From Burkholderiales bacterium (GTDB lineage Bacteria > Pseudomonadota > Gammaproteobacteria > Burkholderiales > SG8-39), in NCBI GenBank assembly GCA_026417035.1, contig JAOAEA010000005.1, positions 41,622 through 105,621 on the forward strand: a stretch of DNA of 64,000 nucleotides. The letters run 5' to 3'. Numbering within the stretch: position 1 is the first letter of the stretch; each line of letters opens with the position of its first letter. The position numbers and the translations under genes were made by a program. Below the pieces are notes generated by a model. That model saw only the letters and a list, made by a program, of their open reading frames with translations. It ran no database searches and had not been told where the DNA came from. Below, piece by piece: positions 45,896 through 53,882 of this stretch.

Positions 45896-46249
45896 GCGCC
45901 CGGGATCGAGCGAATTCTGGAGCCCGGAGAGCATCTTGCCAACCTCCTCCGTCATCGCGAGGAGCTCGGAAAGCGCCTCATGCCCGACGTATCCAACGCG
46001 GTGAGCGATCTGGAGCTGGGTCTCGAGCTCCGTGAGGGATCCGGATGCGATCGACCGATGCCGCAGGAACGTGCCGGTAGCCTTCCGGCCATGACCTTGC
46101 GCGATGGCCGAGGGCACCGAGATCGCCGACCGCTGCATCTGATTCGCGAAGACGAACCGCTCCTCCGGCGGAAATCGACGTGTCAGGGCGTAAACCGCTT
46201 CGACGAGACTGATCGCTTTCTGCCACACCAGGCGCTCGCGGTACGTCAC
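45872..46249 (-). CDS. Four-helix bundle protein (S23/23S rRNA intervening-sequence family)
   Basis: 125-aa member of the four-helix-bundle family originally found as the protein encoded in 23S rRNA intervening sequences of Leptospira and also seen as free-standing genes. Diagnostic blocks are 'LVWQKAISLVEAVYALTRRFPPEERFVFANQMQRSAISVPSAIAQGHGR', 'FLRHRSIASGSLTELETQLQIAHRVGYV' and a C-terminal helix 'LLAMTEEVGKMLSGLQNSL'. Function is unknown; a nucleic-acid-binding role is suspected. It starts with GTG and its last codons ('DPES') and stop lie inside a repeat tract. Located between ruvA and ruvB, flanked by inverted repeat tracts. Confidence 0.9.
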   Translation of the reverse strand: MTYRERLVWQKAISLVEAVYALTRRFPPEERFVFANQMQRSAISVPSAIAQGHGRKATGTFLRHRSIASGSLTELETQLQIAHRVGYVGHEALSELLAMTEEVGKMLSGLQNSLDPGREHLDPES

Positions 46250-46258
46250 GGGACCTAG

Positions 46259-46318
46259 CCGCCCTCGACTCTCAATTCCGAGTTCTCGATCCTCACTCCT
46301 CGATCCTCACTCATCACC
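46259..46318. repeat. Degenerate CTCGATCCTCACTC tract, right flank of the four-helix-bundle gene
   Basis: 46263-46318 contains CTCGACTCTCAATTCCGAG, then TTCTCGATCCTCACTC twice in tandem form, ending at the ruvA stop codon. It is the inverted counterpart of the GATCGAGG tract at 45840-45895, so the gene between them has an inverted-repeat cassette outline. Confidence 0.65.
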
Positions 46319-46319
46319 C

Positions 46320-46901
46320 CTATCCCCTCGCCAGCGCCTTCAGCGCCTGCCGGATGCCCTCGGCCACCGAGAGCCCCTCGGGCAGCGCCTTCACCGCCGC
46401 GGCCGCTTCCTTCTCGTTGTAGCCGAGCGCGAGCAGCGCGTTGGTCACGTCCGAGGCCACCGGCGCGGGCCGGTTCACGGCCATGCCGCCCGCGAGCTCG
46501 GCACCCATCTTGTCCCTGAGCTCCAGGAGCAGCCGCTCGGCGGTCTTCTTGCCGATGCCGGGGACGCGCGTGAGGCGACCCGGCTCCTGCATCATCACCG
46601 CGTCGGCGAGCTCCGCGACCGAGAGCCCCGAGAGCAGCGCGAGCGCGGTGCGCGCGCCGATGCCGCTGATGCGCAGGAGCTGGCGGAAGGCGCGGCGCTC
46701 GCCCTCGCTCGCGAAGCCGTAGAGGAGATGCGCGTCCTCGCGCACCACGAGGTGGGTGAGCAGCACGACGCGCTCGCCGGTCGCCGGAAGGTTGTAGAAG
46801 GTGCTCATCGGCACCTCGACCTCGTAGCCGACGCCGTGCGCCTCGACCAGGATCTGCGGCGGCGCCTTCTCGAGCAGGACGCCGGCGAGCCGCCCGATCA
46901 T
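46320..46901 (-). CDS. ruvA: Holliday junction branch migration protein RuvA
   Basis: 193-aa RuvA. The OB-fold domain opens '[35 protein letters not shown]'. Two helix-hairpin-helix motifs bind the junction: '[19 protein letters not shown]' and '[23 protein letters not shown]'. The C-terminal domain III ('[23 protein letters not shown]') contacts RuvB. It starts at the ATG 46899-46901, overlapping the ruvC stop by 4 bp. Downstream a repeat and the four-helix-bundle gene intervene before ruvB. Confidence 0.96.
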   Translation of the reverse strand: MIGRLAGVLLEKAPPQILVEAHGVGYEVEVPMSTFYNLPATGERVVLLTHLVVREDAHLLYGFASEGERRAFRQLLRISGIGARTALALLSGLSVAELADAVMMQEPGRLTRVPGIGKKTAERLLLELRDKMGAELAGGMAVNRPAPVASDVTNALLALGYNEKEAAAAVKALPEGLSVAEGIRQALKALARG

Positions 46902-47434
46902 ACGAGGCGCCCGCCCTTCATCCGGTAGCCGGCGGTCGCCAGCCGCCCGAGGCCCTGCCCGCCGTGGGCGTGGCAGATGGCGCACGCGAGCGCGTCCGCG
47001 GCGTCCGGGCTCGGCGCCGCGGGAAGGCGCAGGAGCCGCCTCACCATCTCCTGCACCTGCGCCTTGTCCGCGTGGCCGTTGCCGACCACCGATTGCTTGA
47101 CCTGCATCGCCGTGTACTCGGCGACCGGCAGTCCCGCAAGGACCGAGGCGCAGATCGCCGTGCCGCGCGCCTGGCCGAGCAGCAGCGTCGATTGCGGATT
47201 CACGTTCACGAACACTTCCTCGACCACGACCTGCGTCGGGGCGTGTGCGCGGATGATCTCGGCGAGCCCGTCGAGGATCGTGCGCAGGCGCTCCGGCGTG
47301 CCCGCCGTCTCCCGGGTGCGGATGCAGCCGCTCGTCACGTACGCGAGCACCGCGCCCGCCCTGTCGATGACGCCGAACCCGGTGACGCGCAGGCCCGGGT
47401 CGATGCCGAGGATCCGGGCCGGGGCGGAGGGCAT
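46898..47434 (-). CDS. ruvC: Crossover junction endodeoxyribonuclease RuvC
   Basis: 178-aa Holliday junction resolvase. Catalytic acidic residues are in '[17 protein letters not shown]' (first Asp), '[22 protein letters not shown]' (Glu), and '[14 protein letters not shown]' (His/Asp pair), the RNase H-fold arrangement of RuvC. It cleaves junctions positioned by RuvAB. The ATG at 47432-47434 is directly preceded (on its strand) by the repeat sequence CCTGTACCCTGCCCCC, with no clear Shine-Dalgarno sequence. Confidence 0.96.
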   Translation of the reverse strand: MPSAPARILGIDPGLRVTGFGVIDRAGAVLAYVTSGCIRTRETAGTPERLRTILDGLAEIIRAHAPTQVVVEEVFVNVNPQSTLLLGQARGTAICASVLAGLPVAEYTAMQVKQSVVGNGHADKAQVQEMVRRLLRLPAAPSPDAADALACAICHAHGGQGLGRLATAGYRMKGGRLV

Positions 47435-47435
47435 G

Positions 47436-47602
47436 GGGGCAGGGTACAGGATTCGGGATTCGGGATTCAGCGGTCAGCAACGGCCGGCAGCGGTCAACGG
47501 GCGGGATCGCGCATGGGAGGGGCCGTTCGACACGCCTCGTGCTCCATTCCGAATCCCGAATCCTTAACCCCGAATCCCGAATCCTGAATCCCGCATCCTG
47601 CC
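47436..47602. repeat. Inverted pair of GGATTCGG tracts between yebC and ruvC
   Basis: The left tract (47440-47470) reads CAGGGTACAGGATTCGGGAT then TCGGGATTCAG. The right tract (47546-47602) is made of CCGAATCCCGAATCC, CCGAATCCCGAATCCTGAAT and CCCGCATCCTGCC. They face each other across about 75 bp and could form a long imperfect hairpin. The left tract abuts the ruvC start and the right tract abuts the yebC stop, so the repeat fills the whole gap. Confidence 0.85.
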
Positions 47603-47603
47603 C

Positions 47604-48332
47604 TCACGCCTCGATCGCCGCCGTCGTGTACACGTCCTGCACGTCGTCGAGCGACTCGAGCGCGTCGAGGAGCTTCTGCATCCGGGCGCCGTCCTCGCCG
47701 GTGAGCACCGTCTCGGTCGAGGCGCGCATGGTCACCTCGGCGACGTCGGGCTTGAGGCCCGCTTTCACGAGCCCCTCCTGGACCTTCTGGAAATCGCCCG
47801 GCGCACACAGGACCTCGATCGACCCGTCCTCGTTCGTGACGACGTCCTCCGCGCCCGCCTCGAGCGCCGCCTCCATCACCTTCTCCTCGGCGGCCGCGCC
47901 CGGCGCGAACAGGAACACGCCGAGATGCTTGAAGAGAAAGGCCACCGACCCGTCGGTGCCGAGGTTGCCGCCATGCTTGGTGAACGCGTGCCGGATCTCC
48001 CCGGCGGTGCGAGTGCGGTTGTTGGTGAGGCAGTCCACCATCACCGCGGCGCCGCCGATGCCGTAGCCCTCGTAGCGGATCTCCTCGTAGGCCTCGCCCT
48101 GGATCTCGCCGGTGCCGCGCTTGATCGCGTTGTCGATGTTGTCCTTGGGGACGTTCACCTCGCGCGCCTTGTCGATGGCGAGCCGTAGGCGCGCGTTCAT
48201 GGCCGGGTCGCCGCCGCCCGCCTTCGCCGCGACGAAGACCTCGCGCAGCGCGCGCGTGAAGGCCTTGCCCTTCTTCGCGTCGGCCGCGGCCTTGCGGTGC
48301 TTGATGTTGGCCCACTTGCTGTGACCTGCCAT
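47604..48332 (-). CDS. yebC: YebC/PmpR family protein
   Basis: 242-aa YebC family protein. The N-terminal '[23 protein letters not shown]' is the family hallmark, followed by '[27 protein letters not shown]', '[23 protein letters not shown]', '[19 protein letters not shown]' and the C-terminal '[18 protein letters not shown]'. Members have been described as transcriptional regulators and, more recently, as factors resolving ribosome stalling at proline stretches. Upstream of ruvC in the same direction, the conserved order. It diverges from the HerA-like gene with 69 bp between starts, containing an AT-rich GATAATTTTA at 48366-48375 as likely -10 region. Confidence 0.95.
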   Translation of the reverse strand: MAGHSKWANIKHRKAAADAKKGKAFTRALREVFVAAKAGGGDPAMNARLRLAIDKAREVNVPKDNIDNAIKRGTGEIQGEAYEEIRYEGYGIGGAAVMVDCLTNNRTRTAGEIRHAFTKHGGNLGTDGSVAFLFKHLGVFLFAPGAAAEEKVMEAALEAGAEDVVTNEDGSIEVLCAPGDFQKVQEGLVKAGLKPDVAEVTMRASTETVLTGEDGARMQKLLDALESLDDVQDVYTTAAIEA

Positions 48333-48401
48333 GGCGTCCCGGTGTGGTGCTTCTTCCTCGAAGCTGATAATTTTAGCAGCCCCTTCCCCGGATCCGACGC
48401 C

Positions 48402-49919
48402 ATGGCCGAACCCCTGCCCGCCGCCAAGAAGGAATCGACCGAGCTCGCGCTGCTGCCGGCGCTCGCCAACCGCCACGGCCTGATCGCCGGGGCGACCGGC
48501 ACCGGGAAGACGATCACCCTCCAGGTCCTGGCCGAGGGGTTCTCGCGCATCGGCGTGCCGGTGTTCCTCGCCGACGTGAAGGGCGACCTCTCGGGCATCA
48601 GCGCCCCCGGCGCGGCGAGCCCGAAGCTCGCGAAGCACCTCGCAGCGCACGGCTTCGCGGAGCCGCAGTGGTCCGGCTTCCCGGTGGTCTTCTGGGACGT
48701 GTTCGGGAAGCAGGGCCATCCGGTGCGGGCGACCGTCTCCGACATGGGGCCGCTGCTCATCGGGCGGCTCCTCGGCCTCAACGACACGCAGCAGGGCGTG
48801 CTGACGCTCGTCTTCAAGATCGCCGACGACAACGGGCTCCTGCTCCTCGACCTGAAAGACCTGCGCGCGATGCTGCAGTACGTGGGCGACAACGCCAAGC
48901 AGTTCACCACCGAGTACGGGAACATCTCGGCGGCCTCGGTCGGCGCGATCCAGCGCGGCCTGCTGGAGATCGAGCAGCAGGGCGGCGAGCAGTTCTTCGG
49001 CGAGCCGATGCTCGACATCGACGATCTGCTGCAGACCGACGCCAGGGGTCGCGGCGTGGTCAACATCCTCGCCGCCGACCAGCTGATGAACTCGCCCAAG
49101 CTCTACTCGACCTTCCTCCTGTGGCTGCTCGCCGAGCTCTTCGAGAAGCTGCCCGAGGTGGGCGACCTCGAGAAGCCGAAGCTCGTCTTCTTCTTCGACG
49201 AGGCGCACCTCCTCTTCAGCGAGGCGCCGAAGTCGCTCCTCGAGAAGATCGAGCAGGTGGTGCGGCTCATCCGCTCCAAGGGCGTGGGCGTGTACTTCGT
49301 GACGCAGAACCCGCTCGACATCCCCGAGTCGGTGCTCGGGCAGCTCGGCAACCGCGTCCAGCACGCCCTGCGCGCGTTCACCCCCAAGGACCAGAAGGCG
49401 GTGAAAACGGCGGCCGAGACCCTGCGCCCCAACCCCAAGCTCGACACCGCCGCGGCGATCACCGAGCTCGGGGTGGGGGAGGCGCTCGTGTCGCTCCTCG
49501 ACGAGAAGGGCCGGCCGGGCGTCACCGAGCGCGCCTTCGTCTATCCACCCGCGTCGCGGATCGGGCCGATCGCGCCGGAGGAGCGCCAGAAGATCATCAA
49601 GGGCTCGCCGGCCTACGGCCACTACGAGCAGATGGTCGATCGCGAGTCGGCCTACGAGAAGCTCAAAGGGCGCGCCGCCGAGGCCGGCGCGCCGGCCGGC
49701 CCCGCGAAGGGCGCGCCGAAGGGCGCCGAGGCCGGAGGCGGCGGCGTGCTGGGCGGCCTCTCCGACATCCTCTTCGGCTCGACCGGGCCACGCGGTGGCA
49801 AGCGGGAGGGCGTGCTCGAATCGGCCGCCAAGAGCGCCGCGCGGTCGGTGGGGTCCTCCATCGGCCGCGAGATCACGCGCGGCATCCTCGGCTCGATCCT
49901 CGGCGGGAAGCGGCGCTAA
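48402..49919 (+). CDS. HerA-like ATPase (DUF853 / helicase HerA-like domain)
   Basis: 505-aa P-loop ATPase of the DUF853 family. Walker A is '[19 protein letters not shown]' near residue 32, Walker B is '[15 protein letters not shown]' near residue 265, with '[14 protein letters not shown]', '[16 protein letters not shown]' and '[38 protein letters not shown]' as family blocks (sensor and arginine-finger regions of HerA/FtsK-type motors). The C-terminal ~100 residues are Gly/Ala/Lys-rich and low-complexity. The role is unknown; DNA translocation is inferred. The ATG at 48402 is chosen. The stop codon TAA lies within the direct repeat of a MITE-like insertion. Confidence 0.9.
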   Translation: MAEPLPAAKKESTELALLPALANRHGLIAGATGTGKTITLQVLAEGFSRIGVPVFLADVKGDLSGISAPGAASPKLAKHLAAHGFAEPQWSGFPVVFWDVFGKQGHPVRATVSDMGPLLIGRLLGLNDTQQGVLTLVFKIADDNGLLLLDLKDLRAMLQYVGDNAKQFTTEYGNISAASVGAIQRGLLEIEQQGGEQFFGEPMLDIDDLLQTDARGRGVVNILAADQLMNSPKLYSTFLLWLLAELFEKLPEVGDLEKPKLVFFFDEAHLLFSEAPKSLLEKIEQVVRLIRSKGVGVYFVTQNPLDIPESVLGQLGNRVQHALRAFTPKDQKAVKTAAETLRPNPKLDTAAAITELGVGEALVSLLDEKGRPGVTERAFVYPPASRIGPIAPEERQKIIKGSPAYGHYEQMVDRESAYEKLKGRAAEAGAPAGPAKGAPKGAEAGGGGVLGGLSDILFGSTGPRGGKREGVLESAAKSAARSVGSSIGREITRGILGSILGGKRR

Positions 49920-50055
49920 CAGGGTGTTGAAAGAGGGGGACACATCCCCCTTGACCCCCTAATCTAGAGGCTGCCGAAAAACGCTTCCCTCCCAAAGCAT
50001 CGGTGGCCGTTGCTCTCGACGAGCGCCGGGAAGCGTTTTTCAACAGCCTGCTAAC
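49915..50055. repeat. MITE-like inverted-repeat element, copy 2, with GCTAAC direct repeats
   Basis: The 6-bp direct repeat GCTAAC (49915-49920 and 50050-50055) encloses 129 bp. The ends are near-identical inverted repeats: AGGGTGTTGAAA on the left, and the complement of AGGCTGTTGAAAAACGCTTC on the right. An internal arm GGCTGCCGAAAAACGCTTCC (from 49969) also pairs with the right arm. The left repeat includes the TAA stop of the HerA-like gene. It shares arms and flanking GCTA(A/T)C with copy 1 at 4488-4586. It may also act as a terminator hairpin. Confidence 0.8.
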
Positions 50056-50111
50056 GGTCCGTCGGGCCGTCGCCCGGCTGCGGACCTCGCGCTGTCACCG
50101 CCCCGGCCCCG

Positions 50112-51014
50112 TTGACCCGCTCCGCCTCGGACCGCGCCGTCGGCCTCGCCCTCGCCGCCGGGGCGGTGTTCCTCTTCTCGATCCGGCCGATCCTCATCAA
50201 GCTCGCCTACGGCTACGCGCGCGACCCGGTGACGCTGATCGCGCTGCGCATGGTCTTCTCCTTGCCCTTCTTCCTCGCGGCGGCGCTCTGGGTGCGCGGC
50301 CGCGCGGGCGGCGGCCCGATCTCCCGGCGGGATGCCGTCGCGATCGCGGGGCTCGGCTTCCTCGGCTACTACCTCGCGAGCTTCTTCGATTTCCTCGGCC
50401 TGCAATACATCTCGGCGGGCCTCGCGCGGCTGCTGCTGTTCCTCTACCCGACGCTGGTCGTGGCGCTCTCCTGGGTCGCGCTCCGCAAGCCCGCCGGCGC
50501 GCGCGAGCTCGCGGCGCTCGCGATCACCTACGTCGGCCTGGCGATCGTGCTCGCGCGCTCGGTCGAGGGACAGCACGAGAACCTGCCGCTCGGGGCGGCC
50601 CTCGTCTTCGCGAGCGCGGCCGCCTACGCCGTCTATCTCGTCGCCGGCACCGAAGTGATCCGGCGGGTGGGCTCGGTGCGCTTCACCGCGCTGGCGCTCT
50701 CCTGGGCGAGCCTCGCCGTGATCCTGCAGTTCCTCCTGCTGCGGCCGTTTTCGGCGCTCGAGCTCCCGTGGCAGGTCTACGCGCTCGCCGCCGCGATGGC
50801 GATCGGCTGCACCGTGGCGCCGACGTTCATGACCGCGGAGGCGCTGCGGCGTGTCGGCGCCAACGAGACCGCGATCGTCGGCGCGCTCGGCCCGGTGAGC
50901 ACCATCGCGCTGGGGTGGCTCGGGCTCGACGAGCGGATGACGCTCGCGCAAATCCTCGGCTCGTTCCTCGTCGTCGGCGGCGTGCTGCTCGTGAGCCTCA
51001 AGCCGCGGCGCTGA
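50112..51014 (+). CDS. EamA/DMT family permease
   Basis: 300-aa membrane protein with two EamA repeats and ten predicted helices, beginning 'VGLALAAGAVFLFSIRPILIKLAYGYARDPVTLIALRMVFSLPFFLAAAL'. The second repeat contains 'LVFASAAAYAVYLVAGTEVIRRVG' and ends 'MTLAQILGSFLVVGGVLLVSLKPRR'. The drug/metabolite transporter superfamily is clear; the substrate is unknown. The start is probably TTG at 50112, because no ATG or GTG lies in frame between the inserted repeat element and the first helix. The element may have displaced the original leader. It differs in sequence from the EamA gene at 33585-34514. Confidence 0.87.
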   Translation: MTRSASDRAVGLALAAGAVFLFSIRPILIKLAYGYARDPVTLIALRMVFSLPFFLAAALWVRGRAGGGPISRRDAVAIAGLGFLGYYLASFFDFLGLQYISAGLARLLLFLYPTLVVALSWVALRKPAGARELAALAITYVGLAIVLARSVEGQHENLPLGAALVFASAAAYAVYLVAGTEVIRRVGSVRFTALALSWASLAVILQFLLLRPFSALELPWQVYALAAAMAIGCTVAPTFMTAEALRRVGANETAIVGALGPVSTIALGWLGLDERMTLAQILGSFLVVGGVLLVSLKPRR

Positions 51015-51095
51015 GGACGCGCCGCGCCGGGGCATCTCGGCTATCCTCCGCGTCCACCGCGTCTCCGGCGGAGACGCTCGAACGAGGAAAGCGCG

Positions 51096-51875
51096 ATGGA
51101 TCTGGGGATCAGGGGAAGGGCCGCGCTCGTCTGCGCGGCGAGCAAGGGACTGGGCAAGGCGTGCGCGACGTCGCTCGCGCGCGAAGGCGTTGCCGTCACC
51201 ATCGTCGCCCGCGGCCGCGAGGCGCTCGACGCGGCCGCGACGGAGATCCGCGCGGCGACGGGAGCCGACGTGACGGCAGTCGCCGCGGACATCACGACGC
51301 CCGAGGGCCGGGCGGCAGCGCTCGCCGCCTGCCCCGAGCCCGACATCCTGGTGACGAACGCCGGCGGCCCGCCGCCCGGCGACTTCCGCGAGTGGACGCG
51401 CGAGGACTGGCTCCGCGCGCTCGACGCGAACATGCTCACGCCGATCGAGCTCATCAAGGCCACCGTGGACCACATGATCGCGCAGCGCTTCGGCCGCATC
51501 GTGAACATCACCTCCGGCGCGGTGAAGATGCCGCTCCTCGCGCTCGGGCTCTCCAACGGCGCGCGCGCCGGGCTCACCGGGTTCGTCGCGGGTCTGGCGC
51601 GCCAGACGGTCAAGCACAACGTCACCATCAACAACCTGCTGCCCGGCTTCTTCCTCACCGACCGCAGCCGCACCACCCTCGGCGCGATCGCGAAGAGCCG
51701 CAACATCACACAGGAGGAGGCGATCGCCGAGCGCGTGAAGACGATCCCCGCCGGGCGCATGGGCGACCCGGCCGAGTTCGGCGAGGCCTGCGCCTACCTC
51801 TGCAGCGCGCAAGCCGGCTACGTCACCGGGCAGAACTTCCTGATCGACGGCGGGGCGTATCCGGGGACGTTCTGA
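51096..51875 (+). CDS. SDR family oxidoreductase, atypical active site
   Basis: 259-aa short-chain dehydrogenase/reductase. The cofactor motif is 'ALVCAASKGLGKACATSLAREG' (TGxxxGxG variant with AASKGLG), then 'DILVTNAGGPPPGDF' and the catalytic Ser in 'IVNITSGAVKMPL'. The standard YxxxK is replaced: the sequence 13 residues after Ser is 'LSNGARAGLTGF', i.e. Ser-x3-Arg. The C-terminal 'FLIDGGAYPGTF' is typical. This variant occurs in a subgroup annotated as 3-oxoacyl-ACP reductases, whose activity is doubtful. ATG at 51096 with GAGGAAAG upstream. It is convergent with the sugar kinase gene. Confidence 0.9.
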   Translation: MDLGIRGRAALVCAASKGLGKACATSLAREGVAVTIVARGREALDAAATEIRAATGADVTAVAADITTPEGRAAALAACPEPDILVTNAGGPPPGDFREWTREDWLRALDANMLTPIELIKATVDHMIAQRFGRIVNITSGAVKMPLLALGLSNGARAGLTGFVAGLARQTVKHNVTINNLLPGFFLTDRSRTTLGAIAKSRNITQEEAIAERVKTIPAGRMGDPAEFGEACAYLCSAQAGYVTGQNFLIDGGAYPGTF

Positions 51876-51884
51876 GCGACGACT

Positions 51885-52020
51885 GCTCTCACCGCGAAGG
51901 AAGCCAGGGAGGCGGGGATGCAGTGTCGATCGCGATCGCCTTGTCTCCGGGAACGCGACCGCTCTCGGCGACGGTGACGCCTCTCCTCCGCGGCCACCGC
52001 GTCCTCCGCGGTTCCGAACG
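51885..52020. repeat. Degenerate CACCGCGAAGG / CCGCGGCCACCGCG tracts between SDR and kinase genes
   Basis: 51888-51918 contains CTCACCGCGAAGGAAGCCAGG then GAGGCGGGG. 51989-52016 contains CTCCTCCGCGGCCACCGCG then TCCTCCGCGG, roughly inverted. They fill the 147-bp gap between the convergent stops and belong to the same group of degenerate tracts seen at other gene borders. No separate terminator is evident. Confidence 0.5.
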
Positions 52021-52022
52021 GG

Positions 52023-52949
52023 TCAGCCGGCGGTAGCGAGCAGCGCGCGCACCGCCTCCGGCCGCGGCAGCGGGGCCACGGCGCCGAAGCCGGTGGTCGC
52101 GAGCGCGGCCGCGGCGTTCGCGTAGCGGGCGGCCGCGAACACCGAGTCCCCGGCGCAGAGCCGCGCGAGCGTCGCGCCGCAGAAGCAGTCCCCGGCGCCG
52201 GTCGCATCGACCGCCGTCACCTCGTGCCCGGCGATCCGCTCGCGCCGCGTGCCGTCGCTCACGATCACGCCGCCGGGGCCGAGCTTCAGGAACACCGTGC
52301 CGGCGCCCAGCCCGTGCGCCCAATCGACGATGGCCGCCGGATCCTCGAGCCCCGAGAGGGCGCGCGCGTCCTCGATGCTCGGGAAGAAGTAATCGGCCAT
52401 CGCGGCCGCGGCGCCGATCATCGCCCGCGCGCGCGCAAGCGGCCAGAGCTTCAGCCGCAGGTTCGAGTCGAAGGCGACCCTGGCGCCCGCGGCGCGCGCC
52501 GCGTCGAACGCGGCGAGGACCGTGTCGGCAGCGGTCGCCGAGATCGCCATGCTGATGCCGGACGCCTGCACGAAGCGCGCGCCGCGCACGCGGTCGAGGG
52601 GCAGATGCGCCGGGCGCATCCGGCTCGCGGCCGAGCCGGCGCGCAGGTAGCTGAACACGTGCCCCTGCGGCCCGTGGGTCACGAAGTAGACCGCCGTGTG
52701 CGCGTCGGGATCGACGCCGACGCCCGAAGCGTCGACGCCCTCGGCCTGCCACAGATCGAGGAACATGCGCCCGAACTGGTCGTCGCCGAGGCGCGTGAGG
52801 TAAGCCGTGCGCGCGCCGGAGCGCGCGGCGGCGATGATCATGTTCGACGTGTCGCCGCCGAAGCCCTGCAGGTAGCCCGGCTCGCCCGGCCGCGTCTGGT
52901 TGAACTCGACCATCGGCTCGCCGATGGCCAGGATGTCGGTCGTCGTCAT
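52023..52949 (-). CDS. kdgK: PfkB-family sugar kinase (2-keto-3-deoxygluconate kinase-like)
   Basis: 308-aa ribokinase/PfkB protein. The N-terminal 'ILAIGEPMVEFNQTRPGEPGYLQGFGGDTSNMIIAAARSG' is typical of KDG kinases, followed by 'FVQASGISMAIS', 'ARVAFDSNLRLKLWP', 'YFFPSIEDARAL', 'KLGPGGVIV' and the catalytic anion-hole motif 'VDATGAGDCFCGATLARL' with the base Asp. KDG kinase phosphorylates 2-keto-3-deoxygluconate to KDPG, which fits the KDPG-type aldolase gene about 1 kb upstream on the same strand. Related sugar acids cannot be excluded. A repeat tract separates it from the rest of the operon. Confidence 0.85.
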   Translation of the reverse strand: MTTTDILAIGEPMVEFNQTRPGEPGYLQGFGGDTSNMIIAAARSGARTAYLTRLGDDQFGRMFLDLWQAEGVDASGVGVDPDAHTAVYFVTHGPQGHVFSYLRAGSAASRMRPAHLPLDRVRGARFVQASGISMAISATAADTVLAAFDAARAAGARVAFDSNLRLKLWPLARARAMIGAAAAMADYFFPSIEDARALSGLEDPAAIVDWAHGLGAGTVFLKLGPGGVIVSDGTRRERIAGHEVTAVDATGAGDCFCGATLARLCAGDSVFAAARYANAAAALATTGFGAVAPLPRPEAVRALLATAG

Positions 52950-53149
52950 CGTCGTCGGGGAAAGCGGTTCACCACCAGCCCACGAAGGGGCCGGGCTCGG
53001 TCAACTTGCGTCTCGCGCGCGTGCCGGAGCACGTTCTGCCGCTGCGACGGAACGCGGTGGGCAGGCAGGTCGGGTGGCCCGCCGGCCGGGCCTTCGCGAC
53101 AGCGATCGCGCGCCGGTGCCCCCCGGATCCGCAAGGCGCGAGAGTCGGC

Positions 53150-53220
53150 TCCCGGTCGCCAGGAAGCTTCCACTCCGCGTCCCTCCGCGTCCTCTGCGGA
53201 CTCTGCGTTCACGCTCCGCC
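53150..53220. repeat. CTCTGCG-type tract upstream of the sugar kinase gene
   Basis: 53168-53216 contains CTCCGCGTCCCTCCGCGTCC, TCTGCGGACTCTGCGTTCAC, matching in the same orientation the right-hand tract between rph and rdgB. It ends at the stop codon of the RraA-like gene. The 200 bp towards the kinase start hold no recognised feature. Confidence 0.6.
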
Positions 53221-53871
53221 TCAGATCCGCCCGTACTTCGCGAGGCCCTCCTTCAGCGACCGGGCCGCGACGATGAGCCGCGCCTGCTCCAGCTCGCGCT
53301 TGTCGATCTCCTGCGCCATCCCGAGCACCGCCTCGGCCTGCGCGCGCGGCACGACCGCCACGCCGTCCGCGTCGCCGACGATGATATCGCCGGGGTGCAC
53401 TTCGATGCCGCCGCAGACCACAGGGACGTTCGCGCCGAGCGTCTTGAAGCGCCCGAGCGTCGTGCCCGGGGAGACCGAGCGTGCGATCACCGGGAAGTCG
53501 TAGTCGCGCCGGATCTCGTAGATGTCGCGCACGCCGCCGTCGAGGACCGCGCCCGCGAGCCCCCGCGCGTAGGACCCGGCCGTCATCAGCCCGCCCCAGA
53601 TCGCGACGTTCGCCTCGCCGCCGATCGCGATCACCATGACGCTGCCGGGGGCCGCGGAGTCGATGAGGTCGAGCGCGTGCTGCGGCGGAACGAACTCGGT
53701 GGTCGGACCCTCGAGCACCGTGACCGCCGGACCGACGATGCGCTTCTCGTTGATGCGCGGCCGCAGCTCGTGGTCCATGTAGCCGCGCCGGCCGCAGATC
53801 TTGTCCACCGAGTCGGCGACCGAGGCGGTCGCGACGCCGCGGAAGCCTTCGACGAGTTCTTCGAGGTCCAT
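53221..53871 (-). CDS. RraA family protein (HMG aldolase/regulator-like)
   Basis: 216-aa RraA-fold protein. Family landmarks are 'ATASVADSVDKICGRRGYMDHELRP' near the N terminus, 'GPAVTVLEGP', 'PGSVMVIAIGGEANVAIWGGLMTAGSYARGLAGAVLDGGVRDIYEI' (the Gly-Gly-Val-Arg-Asp block with substrate- and metal-binding Arg and Asp) and 'VHPGDIIVGDADGVAVVPRAQAEAVL'. This block is shared by class II 4-hydroxy-4-methyl-2-oxoglutarate aldolases; true RraA RNase E inhibitors lack some of it. In a sugar-acid operon an aldolase or decarboxylase role is more likely than RNase regulation. It follows the aldolase gene by 11 bp. Confidence 0.87.
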   Translation of the reverse strand: MDLEELVEGFRGVATASVADSVDKICGRRGYMDHELRPRINEKRIVGPAVTVLEGPTTEFVPPQHALDLIDSAAPGSVMVIAIGGEANVAIWGGLMTAGSYARGLAGAVLDGGVRDIYEIRRDYDFPVIARSVSPGTTLGRFKTLGANVPVVCGGIEVHPGDIIVGDADGVAVVPRAQAEAVLGMAQEIDKRELEQARLIVAARSLKEGLAKYGRI

Positions 53872-53882
53872 GCTCTCTCCCT

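Noticed and set aside
47436..47602. CRISPR array
   Set aside because: Units are degenerate 7-15-mers in contiguous tandem without unique spacers of regular length, and no cas genes are in the window.
47604..49943. 779-codon minus-strand frame ending in YebC
   Set aside because: The YebC family starts at its conserved '[11 protein letters not shown]' (48332); the upstream part is the shadow of the HerA-like gene.
53221..53871. RNase E inhibitor RraA proper
   Set aside because: The Gly-Gly-Val-Arg-Asp block and the operon with aldolase, kinase and TRAP genes favour the aldolase-like branch, so the gene symbol rraA was not used.
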